DNA of 33,450 nucleotides from Chloroflexota bacterium (GTDB lineage Bacteria; Chloroflexota; Anaerolineae; Anaerolineales; Anaerolineaceae). The notes beneath the pieces are model-generated. The model saw only the letters and a program-made list of their open reading frames with translations, had not been told where the DNA came from and did not search any database. This document shows positions 16,973-25,315 of the stretch, piece by piece. The first letter of the stretch is position 1, and each line of letters begins with the position of its first letter. The stretch covers positions 1 to 33,450 of the forward strand of contig JAGVUP010000003.1 of assembly GCA_019136215.1 (NCBI GenBank), read 5' to 3'. Position numbers and translations under genes: made by a program.

Positions 16973-17611
16973 ATGGCAAGATATACAGAAGCAGTTTGTC
17001 GTTTGTGCCGCCGGGAAGGCGAAAAGTTGTTTCTCAAGGGTGAGCGCTGCTACACTCCCAAATGTTCTTTTGAGAAACGCAGTTATGCGCCCGGCATGCA
17101 TGGAAAAATGAATGTTGGACGCCCCGGTCGCGAATCGGACTATGGCAAGCAGTTGCGCGCCAAGCAGAAAGTCCGCCGGGTGTACGGCATCTACGAACGT
17201 CAGTTCCGCCGCTTTTACGGGCAGGCTCTGCGCATGCGCGGTCAGACAGGTCCTAACCTGTTGACCATTCTCGAAACCCGTCTGTCGAATGTGGTTTATC
17301 GTCTCGGTTTTGCAGCCAGCCGCGCGCAGGCGCGCATCCTGGTGAGCCACGGTCACTTTGTGGTGAACGGTCAGCGCGCTGACATCCCTTCTTACGGCAT
17401 CAGCGTGGATGACGTCATCTCTGTGCACGAGAACTCCAGGGATACGGTTTATTTCAAGAACCTGCGCGAAGAAGCCGAAGGGCGCACCGTGCCAACCTGG
17501 TTGGCTCGCGACCTGACCAACCTTTCCGGAAGGATGCTGCGCAACCCCGAACGTTCAGAAATTGATGGCAACCTCAACGAGCAGTTGGTTGTTGAGTACT
17601 ATTCTCGCTAA
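16973..17611 (+). CDS. rpsD: 30S ribosomal protein S4
   Basis: A primary 16S rRNA-binding protein and, in many bacteria, translational repressor of its own operon. The 212 residues have an N-terminal zinc site (Cys9, Cys12, Cys26 and Cys31 in CRLCRREG and CYTPKCSF), the [15 protein letters not shown]-like helix and the S4 RNA-binding domain with [32 protein letters not shown]. It is the C+ (zinc) form. It lies directly before rpoA, the usual alpha-operon order. Confidence 0.97.
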   Translation: MARYTEAVCRLCRREGEKLFLKGERCYTPKCSFEKRSYAPGMHGKMNVGRPGRESDYGKQLRAKQKVRRVYGIYERQFRRFYGQALRMRGQTGPNLLTILETRLSNVVYRLGFAASRAQARILVSHGHFVVNGQRADIPSYGISVDDVISVHENSRDTVYFKNLREEAEGRTVPTWLARDLTNLSGRMLRNPERSEIDGNLNEQLVVEYYSR

Positions 17612-17619
17612 TCGAGGGG

Positions 17620-17662
17620 CTAGTTCAGTCTTACCGAAAAGTTTGACTGGTTAGGGGTAACC
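17620..17662 (+). promoter_or_regulatory. Alternative hairpins in the rpoA ribosome-binding region
   Basis: A small perfect hairpin GGTTA (17649-17653), loop GGGG, TAACC (17658-17662) ends at the base before the GTG start and holds the Shine-Dalgarno-like G-run in its loop. An alternative, longer structure pairs CAGTC (17626-17630) with GACTG (17645-17649), flanked by CTA/TAG. The two share a base and could be mutually exclusive, which suggests control of rpoA translation. This is inference from sequence only. Confidence 0.35.
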
Positions 17663-18628
17663 GTGACAGGAAATATGGAAATGGTAACACCAAAAATTGA
17701 GCGGACTGAAGAGTCCCGCGACTATGGAAAGTTTACGATCAGCCCGCTTGACCGCGGATTTGGCGTGACCCTGGGCAATGCCCTGCGCCGCACGCTGCTT
17801 TCCTCCCTGGAAGGCGCGGCTGTAACTTCAGTGCGGATCACCGACGTGATGCACGAGTTCAGCACCATCAAAGGCGTGCGCGAAGATGTCATCCAGGTCA
17901 TGCTGCAGATCAAATTGCTGCGCTTCAAGCTCCACAACGTCGAAAACGCGACCATCAGCCTGGACGTGCAGGGCAAAGGCGAAATAACCGCCGCGGACTT
18001 GCGCTGCCCGCCTGAGGTGGAGATCATCAACCCAGATCTGTATCTCTTCAGTATCAACGAAAATGATGCGCATGTGGAGATGGATATGACCGTTGCTGCC
18101 GGTAAGGGTTATGTACCAGCGGGAGAACGCTCGGACAGGCTTCCGATCGGTGTGCTTCCCGTGGACTCGATCTATTCGCCGGTGCGGCGCGTCAACTGGG
18201 GCGTGACCAACGCTCGTGTTGGTCAGAGCACCAACTATGACCGCCTGCAGCTTGAAATCTGGACGGATGGCACCATCTCTCCGGAAAAAGCGCTGATCGA
18301 TTCCTCCAAACTATTGATGAATCAGTTAAGCATCATCAGCGGCACCAGTGAAGAACTGCTCGTGAAGCCCACGATTCAGACAGAAGCGGAGACGCCATTT
18401 GTCAGCAGAGACGTCATCGAGACTCCGATCGAATCTTTGGATCTGACTGTGCGCGTTTTTAACGCCCTGAAGCGTACCGGCATCACCACGGTAGGTGATG
18501 TGATGGAACTGCTGGATAAAGGCGAAGGCGCCATGCTTTCCATCCGTAATTTTGGTGATAAAAGCCTGACCGAGCTGAAAGCGGCTATGGTCGAAAAAGG
18601 CTACTTGGAAAAAGAAGAAGTGGAGTAA
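17663..18628 (+). CDS. rpoA: DNA-directed RNA polymerase subunit alpha
   Basis: The alpha subunit dimerises to nucleate RNA polymerase assembly, and its C-terminal domain contacts UP elements and activators. The N-terminal domain (about 1-230) has the PLDRGFGVTLGNALRRTLLS signature and GKGYVPAGER. A linker rich in acidic residues precedes the C-terminal domain (about 250-321) with the RTGITTVGDV and RNFGDKSLTELKA helix-hairpin-helix region. The start is GTG 17663 behind AGGGG. An ATG four codons later (17675), with AGGA close by, is an alternative. It sits between rpsD and rplQ as usual. Confidence 0.97.
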   Translation: MTGNMEMVTPKIERTEESRDYGKFTISPLDRGFGVTLGNALRRTLLSSLEGAAVTSVRITDVMHEFSTIKGVREDVIQVMLQIKLLRFKLHNVENATISLDVQGKGEITAADLRCPPEVEIINPDLYLFSINENDAHVEMDMTVAAGKGYVPAGERSDRLPIGVLPVDSIYSPVRRVNWGVTNARVGQSTNYDRLQLEIWTDGTISPEKALIDSSKLLMNQLSIISGTSEELLVKPTIQTEAETPFVSRDVIETPIESLDLTVRVFNALKRTGITTVGDVMELLDKGEGAMLSIRNFGDKSLTELKAAMVEKGYLEKEEVE

Positions 18629-18634
18629 GAGGAT

Positions 18635-19018
18635 ATGCGGCATCAAGTTAAAGGATACCGGCTCAACAGAAGCATGGGGCATCGCACTTCCCTGCGAAGG
18701 ACTATGATCAAACAACTGTTCGAGCATGAAAAAATTCAAACTACCCTGGCGAAGGCGAAGTCCATTCAGCCAGATGCTGAAAAGCTGATCACCCTGGCTC
18801 GCAACGCGCAAAAAGGAGATGATCTGCTCAAAGTCAATGCCCGCCGTCAGGCTGCCGCCAGCCTTGGCAACAACAGCGGCGAAATAGTAAAGAAACTGTT
18901 CGATGATATCGCTCCGCGTTTCTCGTCCCGCAAGGGCGGTTACACGCGTCTGCTCAAACTTGGTCCCAGGCTCGGCGACAACGCTGAGATGGTGCTGCTT
19001 GAGCTGGTGAGCGAGTAG
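18635..19018 (+). CDS. rplQ: 50S ribosomal protein L17
   Basis: Large-subunit protein near the tunnel exit. The 127 residues start MRHQVKGYRLNRSMGHRTSL and contain RRTMIKQLFEHEKIQTTLAK, AKSIQPDAEKLITLAR and the C-terminal GGYTRLLKLGPRLGDNAEMV. AAGAGGAT precedes the ATG, six bases after the rpoA stop. Length is typical. Confidence 0.97.
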   Translation: MRHQVKGYRLNRSMGHRTSLRRTMIKQLFEHEKIQTTLAKAKSIQPDAEKLITLARNAQKGDDLLKVNARRQAAASLGNNSGEIVKKLFDDIAPRFSSRKGGYTRLLKLGPRLGDNAEMVLLELVSE

Positions 19019-19038
19019 GCAACTGAAGTGGTAGTTTA

Positions 19039-19062
19039 GCCTTTCACGGGAATACGAAAGGC
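19039..19062 (+). promoter_or_regulatory. Hairpin abutting the truA start codon
   Basis: A perfect 7-bp inverted repeat GCCTTTC (19039-19045) and GAAAGGC (19056-19062) encloses a 10-base loop. Its 3' arm contains the only Shine-Dalgarno-like AAAGG and ends exactly at the base before the truA ATG. Folding would hide the ribosome site, giving low or regulated TruA output from a highly transcribed operon. No T-run follows. Confidence 0.4.
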
Positions 19063-19806
19063 ATGGCACATTACAAACTTATTCTCGCTTACGACGGCAC
19101 GAATTACAACGGCTTTCAGCGGCAGAAAATCAAAACCAGCGTCCAGGCGACTTTCGAGGAAGCGCTGCGGCGCCTGGGTTGGCAGGGCAGGGCAGTAATG
19201 CCCTCGGGGCGCACCGATAGCGGTGTGCATGCCAAAGGGCAGGTGGTCAGTTTCAATTTTGACTGGAAACATCCTGACCGGGACCTGCAAAAAGCCCTGA
19301 ACGCCTTTTTGCCGGCAGATATCGCGGTGCAGAGTGTGGAGCAGGTGCTGGCGGATTTTCATCCCCGCTACGACGCCCTGACACGCCAGTACCGCTACCA
19401 GCTCTACTGGCAGCCCGCGCGCGACCCCCTGCGGGACAGGTACGCCTGGCGTTTGGAACGCAAGCCTGAGCTGCGGCTCATGCAGGCGGCATCCGATGAC
19501 CTGCTTGGGGAGCACGACTTCATCGCCTTCGGGAAAGCCCTGAAGGAAGATGGCACGACAATCCGGCGCATCTTTTCGGCGGATTGGGCGGAAGAGCAGG
19601 ACGGCATGAGCTTCACGATCGTGGGCAATGCCTTCCTCTACCACATGGTGCGGCGGATCGTCTATGTGTTGGTTCGCATAGGGCTCGGAGATTTGCCGGT
19701 GGAAACTGTGCGGCTCGGGCTCGAACGCGGCAGCACAGGCATTGTCAGCCTGGCGCCAGCTCGTGGTTTGTGCCTGGAGGCGGTGAGCTTCGGCGAGGAT
19801 AGATAG
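19063..19806 (+). CDS. truA: tRNA pseudouridine synthase A
   Basis: Converts uridines 38-40 in tRNA anticodon stems to pseudouridine. The 247 residues have the YDGTNYNGFQRQ start, the catalytic Asp52 in GRTDSGVHAKGQ and the FIAFGKALKE and NAFLYHMVRRIV segments characteristic of the family. It lies 44 bases after rplQ and 58 bases before rplM, a common position in Gram-positive and Chloroflexota r-protein clusters. A hairpin covers its ribosome site. Confidence 0.96.
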   Translation: MAHYKLILAYDGTNYNGFQRQKIKTSVQATFEEALRRLGWQGRAVMPSGRTDSGVHAKGQVVSFNFDWKHPDRDLQKALNAFLPADIAVQSVEQVLADFHPRYDALTRQYRYQLYWQPARDPLRDRYAWRLERKPELRLMQAASDDLLGEHDFIAFGKALKEDGTTIRRIFSADWAEEQDGMSFTIVGNAFLYHMVRRIVYVLVRIGLGDLPVETVRLGLERGSTGIVSLAPARGLCLEAVSFGEDR

Positions 19807-19864
19807 AAGATTGTTTGCCCAGCCCGCAAGGCCGGGTATGTATTTTGAAAACGGAGAAGTAAAA

Positions 19865-20293
19865 GTGGAAAAAACATACATTCCTAAAGGAAATGTGACC
19901 GGTCAATGGTACTTGGTGGATGCCGCCGGTCAGACCCTTGGTCGTCTGGCGACCGAAATCGCAGGGCTGCTTATCGGCAAACATCGCCCGGACTATACCC
20001 CTGGTATGGTTCTCGAAGATCATGTGGTGGTCATCAACGCCTCCCAGATCAATGTCAATCCGACCCGCGCCGAAGAGAAAAAATATTATCGTCACTCCGG
20101 TTACCCGGGCGGTTTGCACGAAGTGAACTATCAGCGTCAGTTGGAAAATCATCCGGACCGCATTATCCGCTTCGCGGTGCGCGGTATGCTGCCAAAGAAT
20201 CGCCTGACTGCGCGTTATTTAAGTAACCTGAAAATTTATGCTGGCGCTGAACACCCCCACCAGGGTCAGAACCCCCAGCCAATCTCTGAATAG
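19865..20293 (+). CDS. rplM: 50S ribosomal protein L13
   Basis: Early-assembly 23S rRNA-binding protein. The product (142 residues) starts MEKTYIPKGNVTGQWYLVDA, AGQTLGRLA, then has LIGKHRPDYTPGMVLEDHVV and the KYYRHSGYPGG and AVRGMLPKNRL motifs of L13. The GTG at 19865 is chosen because ACGGAG lies upstream with good spacing and family alignment begins here. An upstream TTG frame to 19811 has no homology. rpsI follows after 15 bases. Confidence 0.95.
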   Translation: MEKTYIPKGNVTGQWYLVDAAGQTLGRLATEIAGLLIGKHRPDYTPGMVLEDHVVVINASQINVNPTRAEEKKYYRHSGYPGGLHEVNYQRQLENHPDRIIRFAVRGMLPKNRLTARYLSNLKIYAGAEHPHQGQNPQPISE

Positions 20294-20308
20294 TAGTAAA
20301 GAGGAATT

Positions 20309-20701
20309 ATGACACAATACACAGAAGCAACTGGACGACGCAAGGAAAGCACTGCCCGCGTGCGCATTTATCCCGGCAGTGGCAATTTCACTGTCAACGA
20401 GAAACCCCTGGAGGACTACTTCACGCGCGCCGGCGATGCCCCCGCGATTTTGAACGCGATCGAAGCGACTGGAAAAAGCGCCTCAGCCTTTGATGTCACT
20501 GTAAAAGTGCAGGGCGGCGGCGTGAGCGGTCAGCGCGATGCTGTCAAACTTGGTCTGGCACGCGCCCTTGTTGCGGAAGATGAAACCGTGCGCACAGCTC
20601 TGCGCGCCGAGGGTTTGCTGACTCGCGATGCCCGTGTTAAGGAACGCAAGAAACCAGGTCTCAAACGCGCCCGCAAGGCTCCGACCTACACCAAGCGTTA
20701 G
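20309..20701 (+). CDS. rpsI: 30S ribosomal protein S9
   Basis: Small-subunit head protein whose C-terminal tail reaches the P-site tRNA. The 130 residues contain ATGRRKESTARVRIYPGSGN, VKVQGGGVSGQRDAVKLGLA and the basic C-terminal RKAPTYTKR ending in the conserved Lys-Arg. AGAGGAA precedes the ATG. It is the last gene of the ribosomal cluster and is followed by a terminator hairpin. Confidence 0.97.
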   Translation: MTQYTEATGRRKESTARVRIYPGSGNFTVNEKPLEDYFTRAGDAPAILNAIEATGKSASAFDVTVKVQGGGVSGQRDAVKLGLARALVAEDETVRTALRAEGLLTRDARVKERKKPGLKRARKAPTYTKR

Positions 20702-20760
20702 CATTGGTTCCCGCCTGCCAGCCCGTCTGGTATGTTGGAATCGGGTAATGTTACAATTAA

Positions 20761-20790
20761 AAGGCTGCCCAGCTTAACTTGGGCAGCCTT
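20761..20790 (+). terminator. Terminator hairpin after the ribosomal cluster
   Basis: A perfect 11-bp inverted repeat AAGGCTGCCCA (20761-20771) and TGGGCAGCCTT (20780-20790) encloses an eight-base loop. It is preceded by A-rich and followed by T-containing sequence (TTTGCATGTTTATTT), and lies about 60 bases after rpsI. The symmetric A/T flanks could allow function in both directions. The U-tract is interrupted, so efficiency is uncertain. Confidence 0.75.
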
Positions 20791-20811
20791 TGCATGTTTA
20801 TTTAGAAAGCG

Positions 20812-22305
20812 ATGTACATGAGAGGACGAGGAATTACGATCGTTGGATTGGGTCCGGCTGGGGCGGAATATCTGACCCGCGAAGCCTGGGCTCACCTTGA
20901 GCAGTGTGAAGAAGTCTGGCTGCGCACCAAATTCCACCCAGCGGTCGCTGGTTTGCCGCAAGGGGTGCAGGCGCGCAGTTTTGACGACCTTTACGACACG
21001 GACAAAGAGATCAGCCATGTGCTCGCGAATATCGTTGCGCGGGTGCTTGAACTCGGCAAGCGCGAGCAGGGCGTGACTTACTGTGTGCCCGGAAGCCCTT
21101 TTGTGGCGGAAGAGACTGTCTCTGAGGTGGTCAAAGCCGTTGCCAACACCGATATTCCCATCCGTCTGATTGACGGTGTCAGCTTCATCGAACCAGTTTG
21201 TTCCGCCCTGGGGATCGACCCCCATCCGCAAATGGTTCTGGCGGACGCGCTGCACCAGGCAGAACTGGAAGTGCCATCCTTTCCCCCAACCCTGCCGGCG
21301 CTGATCTCCCAAATAGATAACAGCTATGAAGCCAGCCAGCTCAAACTGACCCTGATGGCTAATTACCCCGAAGAGCACCCTGTCGTATTGGTGCATAATG
21401 CCGGCACGCCAGACGAACGTGTTGAGAAGCTCCCGCTCCATGCCATCGATCAGTCTCCGCATCTGGGCATGCTTAGCTGCCTTTACCTGCCGCCGCTCAA
21501 AAAAGGGGCGTCCTTTGAGGATTTTCAGCAGATCATCGCCCGCCTGCGGCGCTACGACGGCTGCCCATGGGACCGCGAGCAGACCCACTTGAGCCTGCGC
21601 CCCTACCTTTTGGAAGAGACGTATGAGGTGTTGGAAGCTTTGGATCAGCAAGACAGCCCTCACCTGCGCGAGGAATTGGGCGACCTCTTGCTGCAAATCG
21701 GCTTGCACGCCCAGATAGCCGCGGAAGACGAGGATTTCCTGATGAGCGAGGTGCTCCAGACGATCAATTCCAAACTTATCCGCAGGCATCCGCATGTCTT
21801 CTCGGCTGTCAATGCCGATTCGGTCGACAAAGTGCTCACCAACTGGGAGAAAATCAAGGCGGATGAGCGCGAAAAGAACGGTGAAAGCCAAAAAGGCATG
21901 CTGGACGGCATCCCGCTGAGCCTGCCGGCGCTTTCTCAGGCGAATCAAATCCAAAAGCGCGCGAAACGGGTAGGATTTGACTGGCATACCATCGAACCGG
22001 TGATTGCCAAGGTGTACGAAGAGTTGGATGAACTGCGCGAAGCCAAAACCGATGAAGAGAGGCAATCCGAATCCGGCGATGTGCTCTTCGCGGTGGTCAA
22101 CCTGGCGCGCTGGCTCAAAGTGGACCCCGAAATCGCCTTGCGCGAGACCAATCAACGCTTTCGTAAGCGGTTTTCTTACATCGAAAAGAAAGCCGCTGAC
22201 CAGGGCAGGAGCCTTGACCAACTGAGTTTTGAAGAAATGGATCAGCTTTGGGAAGAAGCTAAAACGGTATTGGAAAGTGAGGTAAATGGAGAACTTGACG
22301 GATAG
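20812..22305 (+). CDS. mazG: Tetrapyrrole methylase-like / MazG NTP pyrophosphatase fusion
   Basis: A two-part protein of the YabN type, 497 residues. Residues 1 to about 230 resemble SAM-dependent tetrapyrrole methylases (ITIVGLGPAGAEYLT, CVPGSPFVAEETV), with unknown substrate. Residues about 235-497 are a MazG nucleoside triphosphate pyrophosphatase that removes aberrant NTPs: RLRRYDGCPWDREQTHLSLR, the metal-binding EETYE (268-272) and EELGD (287-291), and a second, similar helical unit (EELDELREAK, SESGDVLFAVVNLARWL). Start ATG 20812 or 20818; no strong ribosome site is visible. It lies directly behind the ribosomal terminator and overlaps murJ by 20 bases. Confidence 0.9.
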   Translation: MYMRGRGITIVGLGPAGAEYLTREAWAHLEQCEEVWLRTKFHPAVAGLPQGVQARSFDDLYDTDKEISHVLANIVARVLELGKREQGVTYCVPGSPFVAEETVSEVVKAVANTDIPIRLIDGVSFIEPVCSALGIDPHPQMVLADALHQAELEVPSFPPTLPALISQIDNSYEASQLKLTLMANYPEEHPVVLVHNAGTPDERVEKLPLHAIDQSPHLGMLSCLYLPPLKKGASFEDFQQIIARLRRYDGCPWDREQTHLSLRPYLLEETYEVLEALDQQDSPHLREELGDLLLQIGLHAQIAAEDEDFLMSEVLQTINSKLIRRHPHVFSAVNADSVDKVLTNWEKIKADEREKNGESQKGMLDGIPLSLPALSQANQIQKRAKRVGFDWHTIEPVIAKVYEELDELREAKTDEERQSESGDVLFAVVNLARWLKVDPEIALRETNQRFRKRFSYIEKKAADQGRSLDQLSFEEMDQLWEEAKTVLESEVNGELDG

Positions 22306-23926
22306 TTCGGAAAGCTTGCCAGACCAGGCGGAAGTCTGCGGCATGAACAGCGTCCAGGCGGGGCGGCAGATCGCGCGCGCGGCTGGAATCGTGATGCTCG
22401 CGTATGTCTTCAGCACACTGGTCGGCATTGTGCGGGGCATGGTCGTCTCGCACGCGTTCGGCACGAGCGCCTCGCTGGATTCTTTCAACGCTGCCAACCG
22501 CGTCACCGAACTGCTTTTCAACCTGACAGCCGGCGGGGCATTGGGGTCAGCGTTTATCCCAATGTTTACCGGCTACCTGACCCGCAAGGACGCGCGCGGC
22601 GCCTGGAGGCTGGCTTCGGGAGTGGTCAATTCCGTGCTGGTGGTGCTGGTCGCTGTTTCCGCCCTAATGTGGATTTTTGCGCCGGTTCTGGTGGAACGGG
22701 GGTTGTTCGCCCTGGTGACGGATTCAAGCCTTGGGCAGGTGGCGGAGACGGCGCGCCTGTTGCGAATGATGCTGCCGACCGTCATTATTTTTGGTATCAG
22801 CGGTTTGGTGATGGGGATGCTCAACGCGCATCAGGTCTTTTTGCTGCCCGCTCTCGCGCCAGCGGCATATTCACTGGGCATCATCCTGGGGGTATGGCTG
22901 CTGCCGGCATCCCTGGGCATCGACCGCCTGGCGATCGGCACGCTGATAGGCGCGGGCGGTCATCTGCTTCTGCAGCTTCCGGCGCTTTTCCGCCTGCCGG
23001 AGCGTTCTTATCAATTGGCCGCAGGTTTCCGGGATGAAGCGGTGCGCAAGGTGCTGCGGCTGATGCTGCCGCGCGTATTTGGGGCGGGCATCGTCCAACT
23101 CAACTTTGTCGCCAACACCATCATCAGCCTCTCGCTGGGGGCAGGCTCTGCCAGCGCGCTGATTTGGGCATTCACGCTGATGCTTATGCCGCAGGCGGCT
23201 ATTGCCCAGTCAACCGGTACAGCCTCGCTGCCGACGCTCTCTGCGCAGGTCGAGTTGGGCAAGCGCGATGACTTCCGTCAAACCCTCTCGGGCATCATGC
23301 GCGTCATGCTGCTGCTGGCGCTTCCGGCAACGGTTGGTCTGGCGCTACTGCGCGTGCCGCTGGTGCGGGTCTTGTATGAACGCGGCAATTTCGACGCCAC
23401 CTCTACCCAAATGGTCGCCTGGGCGCTGCTCTGGTATGCGTTGGGGCTCACCGGTCACAGCCTGGTGGAGGTCTTGAGCCGCGCCTACTATGCCATGCAC
23501 GATACCAAAACCCCCGTTTTGGTAGGAGTGGCGGCGATGACCGGCAACATTTTGCTCTCCTTCCTCTTCTCGCGGCTCTTCAGCCGAATAGGCTGGCTGC
23601 CTCTGGGCGGGCTGGCGCTGGCGAATACCACCGCGACGGCGGTGGAGAGCCTGGCGCTGATGCTCATCATGCGCTGGCGCATCGGGGGCATTGACGGCAG
23701 GCAAATCCTGCGGACAAGCTTCCGCGCTATGGCTGCGAGCGGCGTGATGGGCTCGGCGCTCTTTGCCTGGATGACGCTTTTCGGGAACCGGAACAAATTC
23801 CTTGTGCTGGCTATTGGGGTGGTTTTGGGCTTGGGCGTTTACGCGCTCATGCTCTGGCTGCTGAAAGTGCCCGAAGCCAGGGAACTTGCGCGGCGGGTGA
23901 AGAGCAAACTCGCGCAAAAAGGTTGA
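22286..23926 (+). CDS. murJ: Lipid II flippase MurJ
   Basis: Integral membrane protein of the MOP superfamily that moves lipid-linked peptidoglycan precursor across the cytoplasmic membrane. The 546 residues hold about 14 membrane segments. Recognisable MurJ/MviN blocks include RVTELLFNLTAGGALGSAFI, GMLNAHQVFLLPALAPAAYS and RAYYAMHDTKTPVLVGV. The N-terminal 25 residues are a hydrophilic extension. A later in-frame ATG (MNSVQAGRQ, codon 20) is a possible alternative start. The ORF overlaps mazG by 20 bases, implying coupling. Its presence points to a cell that makes some peptidoglycan. Confidence 0.92.
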   Translation: MENLTDSSESLPDQAEVCGMNSVQAGRQIARAAGIVMLAYVFSTLVGIVRGMVVSHAFGTSASLDSFNAANRVTELLFNLTAGGALGSAFIPMFTGYLTRKDARGAWRLASGVVNSVLVVLVAVSALMWIFAPVLVERGLFALVTDSSLGQVAETARLLRMMLPTVIIFGISGLVMGMLNAHQVFLLPALAPAAYSLGIILGVWLLPASLGIDRLAIGTLIGAGGHLLLQLPALFRLPERSYQLAAGFRDEAVRKVLRLMLPRVFGAGIVQLNFVANTIISLSLGAGSASALIWAFTLMLMPQAAIAQSTGTASLPTLSAQVELGKRDDFRQTLSGIMRVMLLLALPATVGLALLRVPLVRVLYERGNFDATSTQMVAWALLWYALGLTGHSLVEVLSRAYYAMHDTKTPVLVGVAAMTGNILLSFLFSRLFSRIGWLPLGGLALANTTATAVESLALMLIMRWRIGGIDGRQILRTSFRAMAASGVMGSALFAWMTLFGNRNKFLVLAIGVVLGLGVYALMLWLLKVPEARELARRVKSKLAQKG

Positions 23927-23938
23927 AAGTACTGCCGC

Positions 23939-23958
23939 ATCTGACCAGTTGGTCAGAT
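23939..23958. promoter_or_regulatory. Perfect palindrome, operator-like
   Basis: ATCTGACCA (23939-23947), spacer GT, TGGTCAGAT (23950-23958): two perfect 9-base half-sites. It lies 10 bases upstream of the ATG at 23969 in the short murJ-acyltransferase gap. The size and dyad symmetry fit a dimeric helix-turn-helix repressor (TetR or GntR like) better than a terminator, since the loop would be only two bases and no T-run follows. The regulator is unknown. Confidence 0.45.
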
Positions 23959-23968
23959 AACAAAAGCC

Positions 23969-24835
23969 ATGGCTGAGATCCCACTTTGCTTCATGCAGGA
24001 ATTGAAGACCCTTGGGCTGGACGAAGGCGCTGAGACCGCGCTGCTCGGGTACGCGCGCCGGCACCTGCGCCGGATGTCAGCGCGTGCGCAGGAAGCATAC
24101 ACGGGCGATGTGCCCAATTTTCCGATTTGCGGGCTGCATCCGCTTGGGAGGCTGGCAGTGCTCATCTGGAAGCTGGCGGAAATCCGTGCCTGCTACGAGG
24201 CGCTGGGCGTGTCCGCGGAGATCATCCGGGAAACATTCAGCGATGTTGCCCTGAGGCAGCGTCTTTTTTTCCAAAAGACGGGGAAATATGGGTTGAGCCG
24301 CGGCGACTGCGTCTGGCTGCGGCACCTGGCAGGCACGAACATTTTTAAGTTGGGCGTGCTGCAATTCCAGCCGATGAAAATGATCTACCTGGAAGAATAC
24401 GAAGACGGCAGACCGTTTTTCGTCATTTCTGAGGCGCAGAAAGTCCGCCTGCCTGCCAGTGCGCCCGTCCTGAACGTGCACATCCAAAAAGGGGCGGATC
24501 TGAGACAAAAGCGGGTGGAAGAGTCGCTAAAAATGGCGAAGGGATTCTTCGTCCGGATTTTCCCCGCGGAGCGTTTCCGCGCGATGGTCTGCTATTCCTG
24601 GCTTCTGCATCCGGGATTGAAGACGCTGCTGCCGCCCGGAAGCCGCATTTTGAGTTTTGCCGGCAATTTTGAGACAGTGATTGAAACAAGCGATCAGCAG
24701 CAGGCGCTCGAGCGCATTTTCGGCGGGCGTTTCCGCCGGAGAGCTGACTACCCGCGGCAAACCAGCCTTCAGCAGGCAGCCTTGAAGGACCTTTCAAGTT
24801 TGGGCTACGCCCTTGGCATTATTTACCTGGATTAA
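23969..24835 (+). CDS. NAT-like acyltransferase domain protein
   Basis: The 288-residue protein resembles a poorly characterised acyltransferase family described by an N-terminal and a GNAT-like C-terminal domain (PF18082/PF18164 type, recalled from memory). Supporting signs are the order of a helical N-terminal half (about 1-120), the WLRHLAGTNIFKLGVLQFQP strand region, LNVHIQKGADL, and the C-terminal AKGFFVRIFP followed by VCYSWLLHPGLKTLLPP, a segment strongly conserved in that family. No membrane segments or signal peptide are seen. Substrate and pathway are unknown. It stands behind a palindrome and converges with the PAP2-type gene (12-base gap). Confidence 0.65.
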   Translation: MAEIPLCFMQELKTLGLDEGAETALLGYARRHLRRMSARAQEAYTGDVPNFPICGLHPLGRLAVLIWKLAEIRACYEALGVSAEIIRETFSDVALRQRLFFQKTGKYGLSRGDCVWLRHLAGTNIFKLGVLQFQPMKMIYLEEYEDGRPFFVISEAQKVRLPASAPVLNVHIQKGADLRQKRVEESLKMAKGFFVRIFPAERFRAMVCYSWLLHPGLKTLLPPGSRILSFAGNFETVIETSDQQQALERIFGGRFRRRADYPRQTSLQQAALKDLSSLGYALGIIYLD

Positions 24836-24847
24836 AAAACAGAGAAA

Positions 24848-25315
24848 TCAGCTCCAGACCATTGCCCACTGCACCGCGAAGGCAATGAGCGCGCCCAAGA
24901 ATACTCCCGCGACCGCTTCGCCGGGGGTGTGACCGATAATCTCCCGCAGGTAGGAGATCTGGCTTTCTTCCAACCTCTTCAAATGAAGCAATTCCCGCGC
25001 GATTTGGTTGATGCGTTCAGCGTGAAAACCAGCCTGCCGGCGCACGCCGGTGGCGTCGTAGACCACGATGCCGGTAATCGCGAGGGCGAGGGCGAAGATC
25101 GGGCTGTCCCAACCAGCGTTGAGCCCGATGGAGGTGGTGACCGCGGTCATCAGGGCAGAATGCGATGAAGGCATCCCGCCGGCGCTCAGCAGCAGGGTCC
25201 AGTCCCAGCGTTTGTGGCGCAGGTACTCGATTGGCACCTTGAGCAGTTGCCCCAAGAACCAACCAAGCATGGTTGAAACCCCTACCGGGTTGGTAAAAAA
25301 ATCAAAAACTCTCAC
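24848..25315 (-). CDS. Divergent PAP2 family membrane protein (DUF212)
   Basis: The 155-residue membrane protein belongs to the divergent PAP2 family related to phosphatidate phosphatases. It has AGGMPSSHSALMTAV (the phosphate-binding SGH-like motif), a conserved VYDATGVRRQAGFHAERIN segment and EIIGHTPGEAVAGVFLG near the C-terminus, with about four hydrophobic segments. The start is GTG (25313-25315), overlapping the xseB stop in GTGA, so it is the third gene of the xseA-xseB operon. Substrate is unknown; a lipid phosphate is plausible. Confidence 0.88.
   Translation of the reverse strand: MRVFDFFTNPVGVSTMLGWFLGQLLKVPIEYLRHKRWDWTLLLSAGGMPSSHSALMTAVTTSIGLNAGWDSPIFALALAITGIVVYDATGVRRQAGFHAERINQIARELLHLKRLEESQISYLREIIGHTPGEAVAGVFLGALIAFAVQWAMVWS

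Noticed and set aside
20698-22521. 607-residue minus-strand frame opposite the MazG fusion
   Set aside because: The plus strand has clear methylase and MazG motifs; the antisense frame has none.
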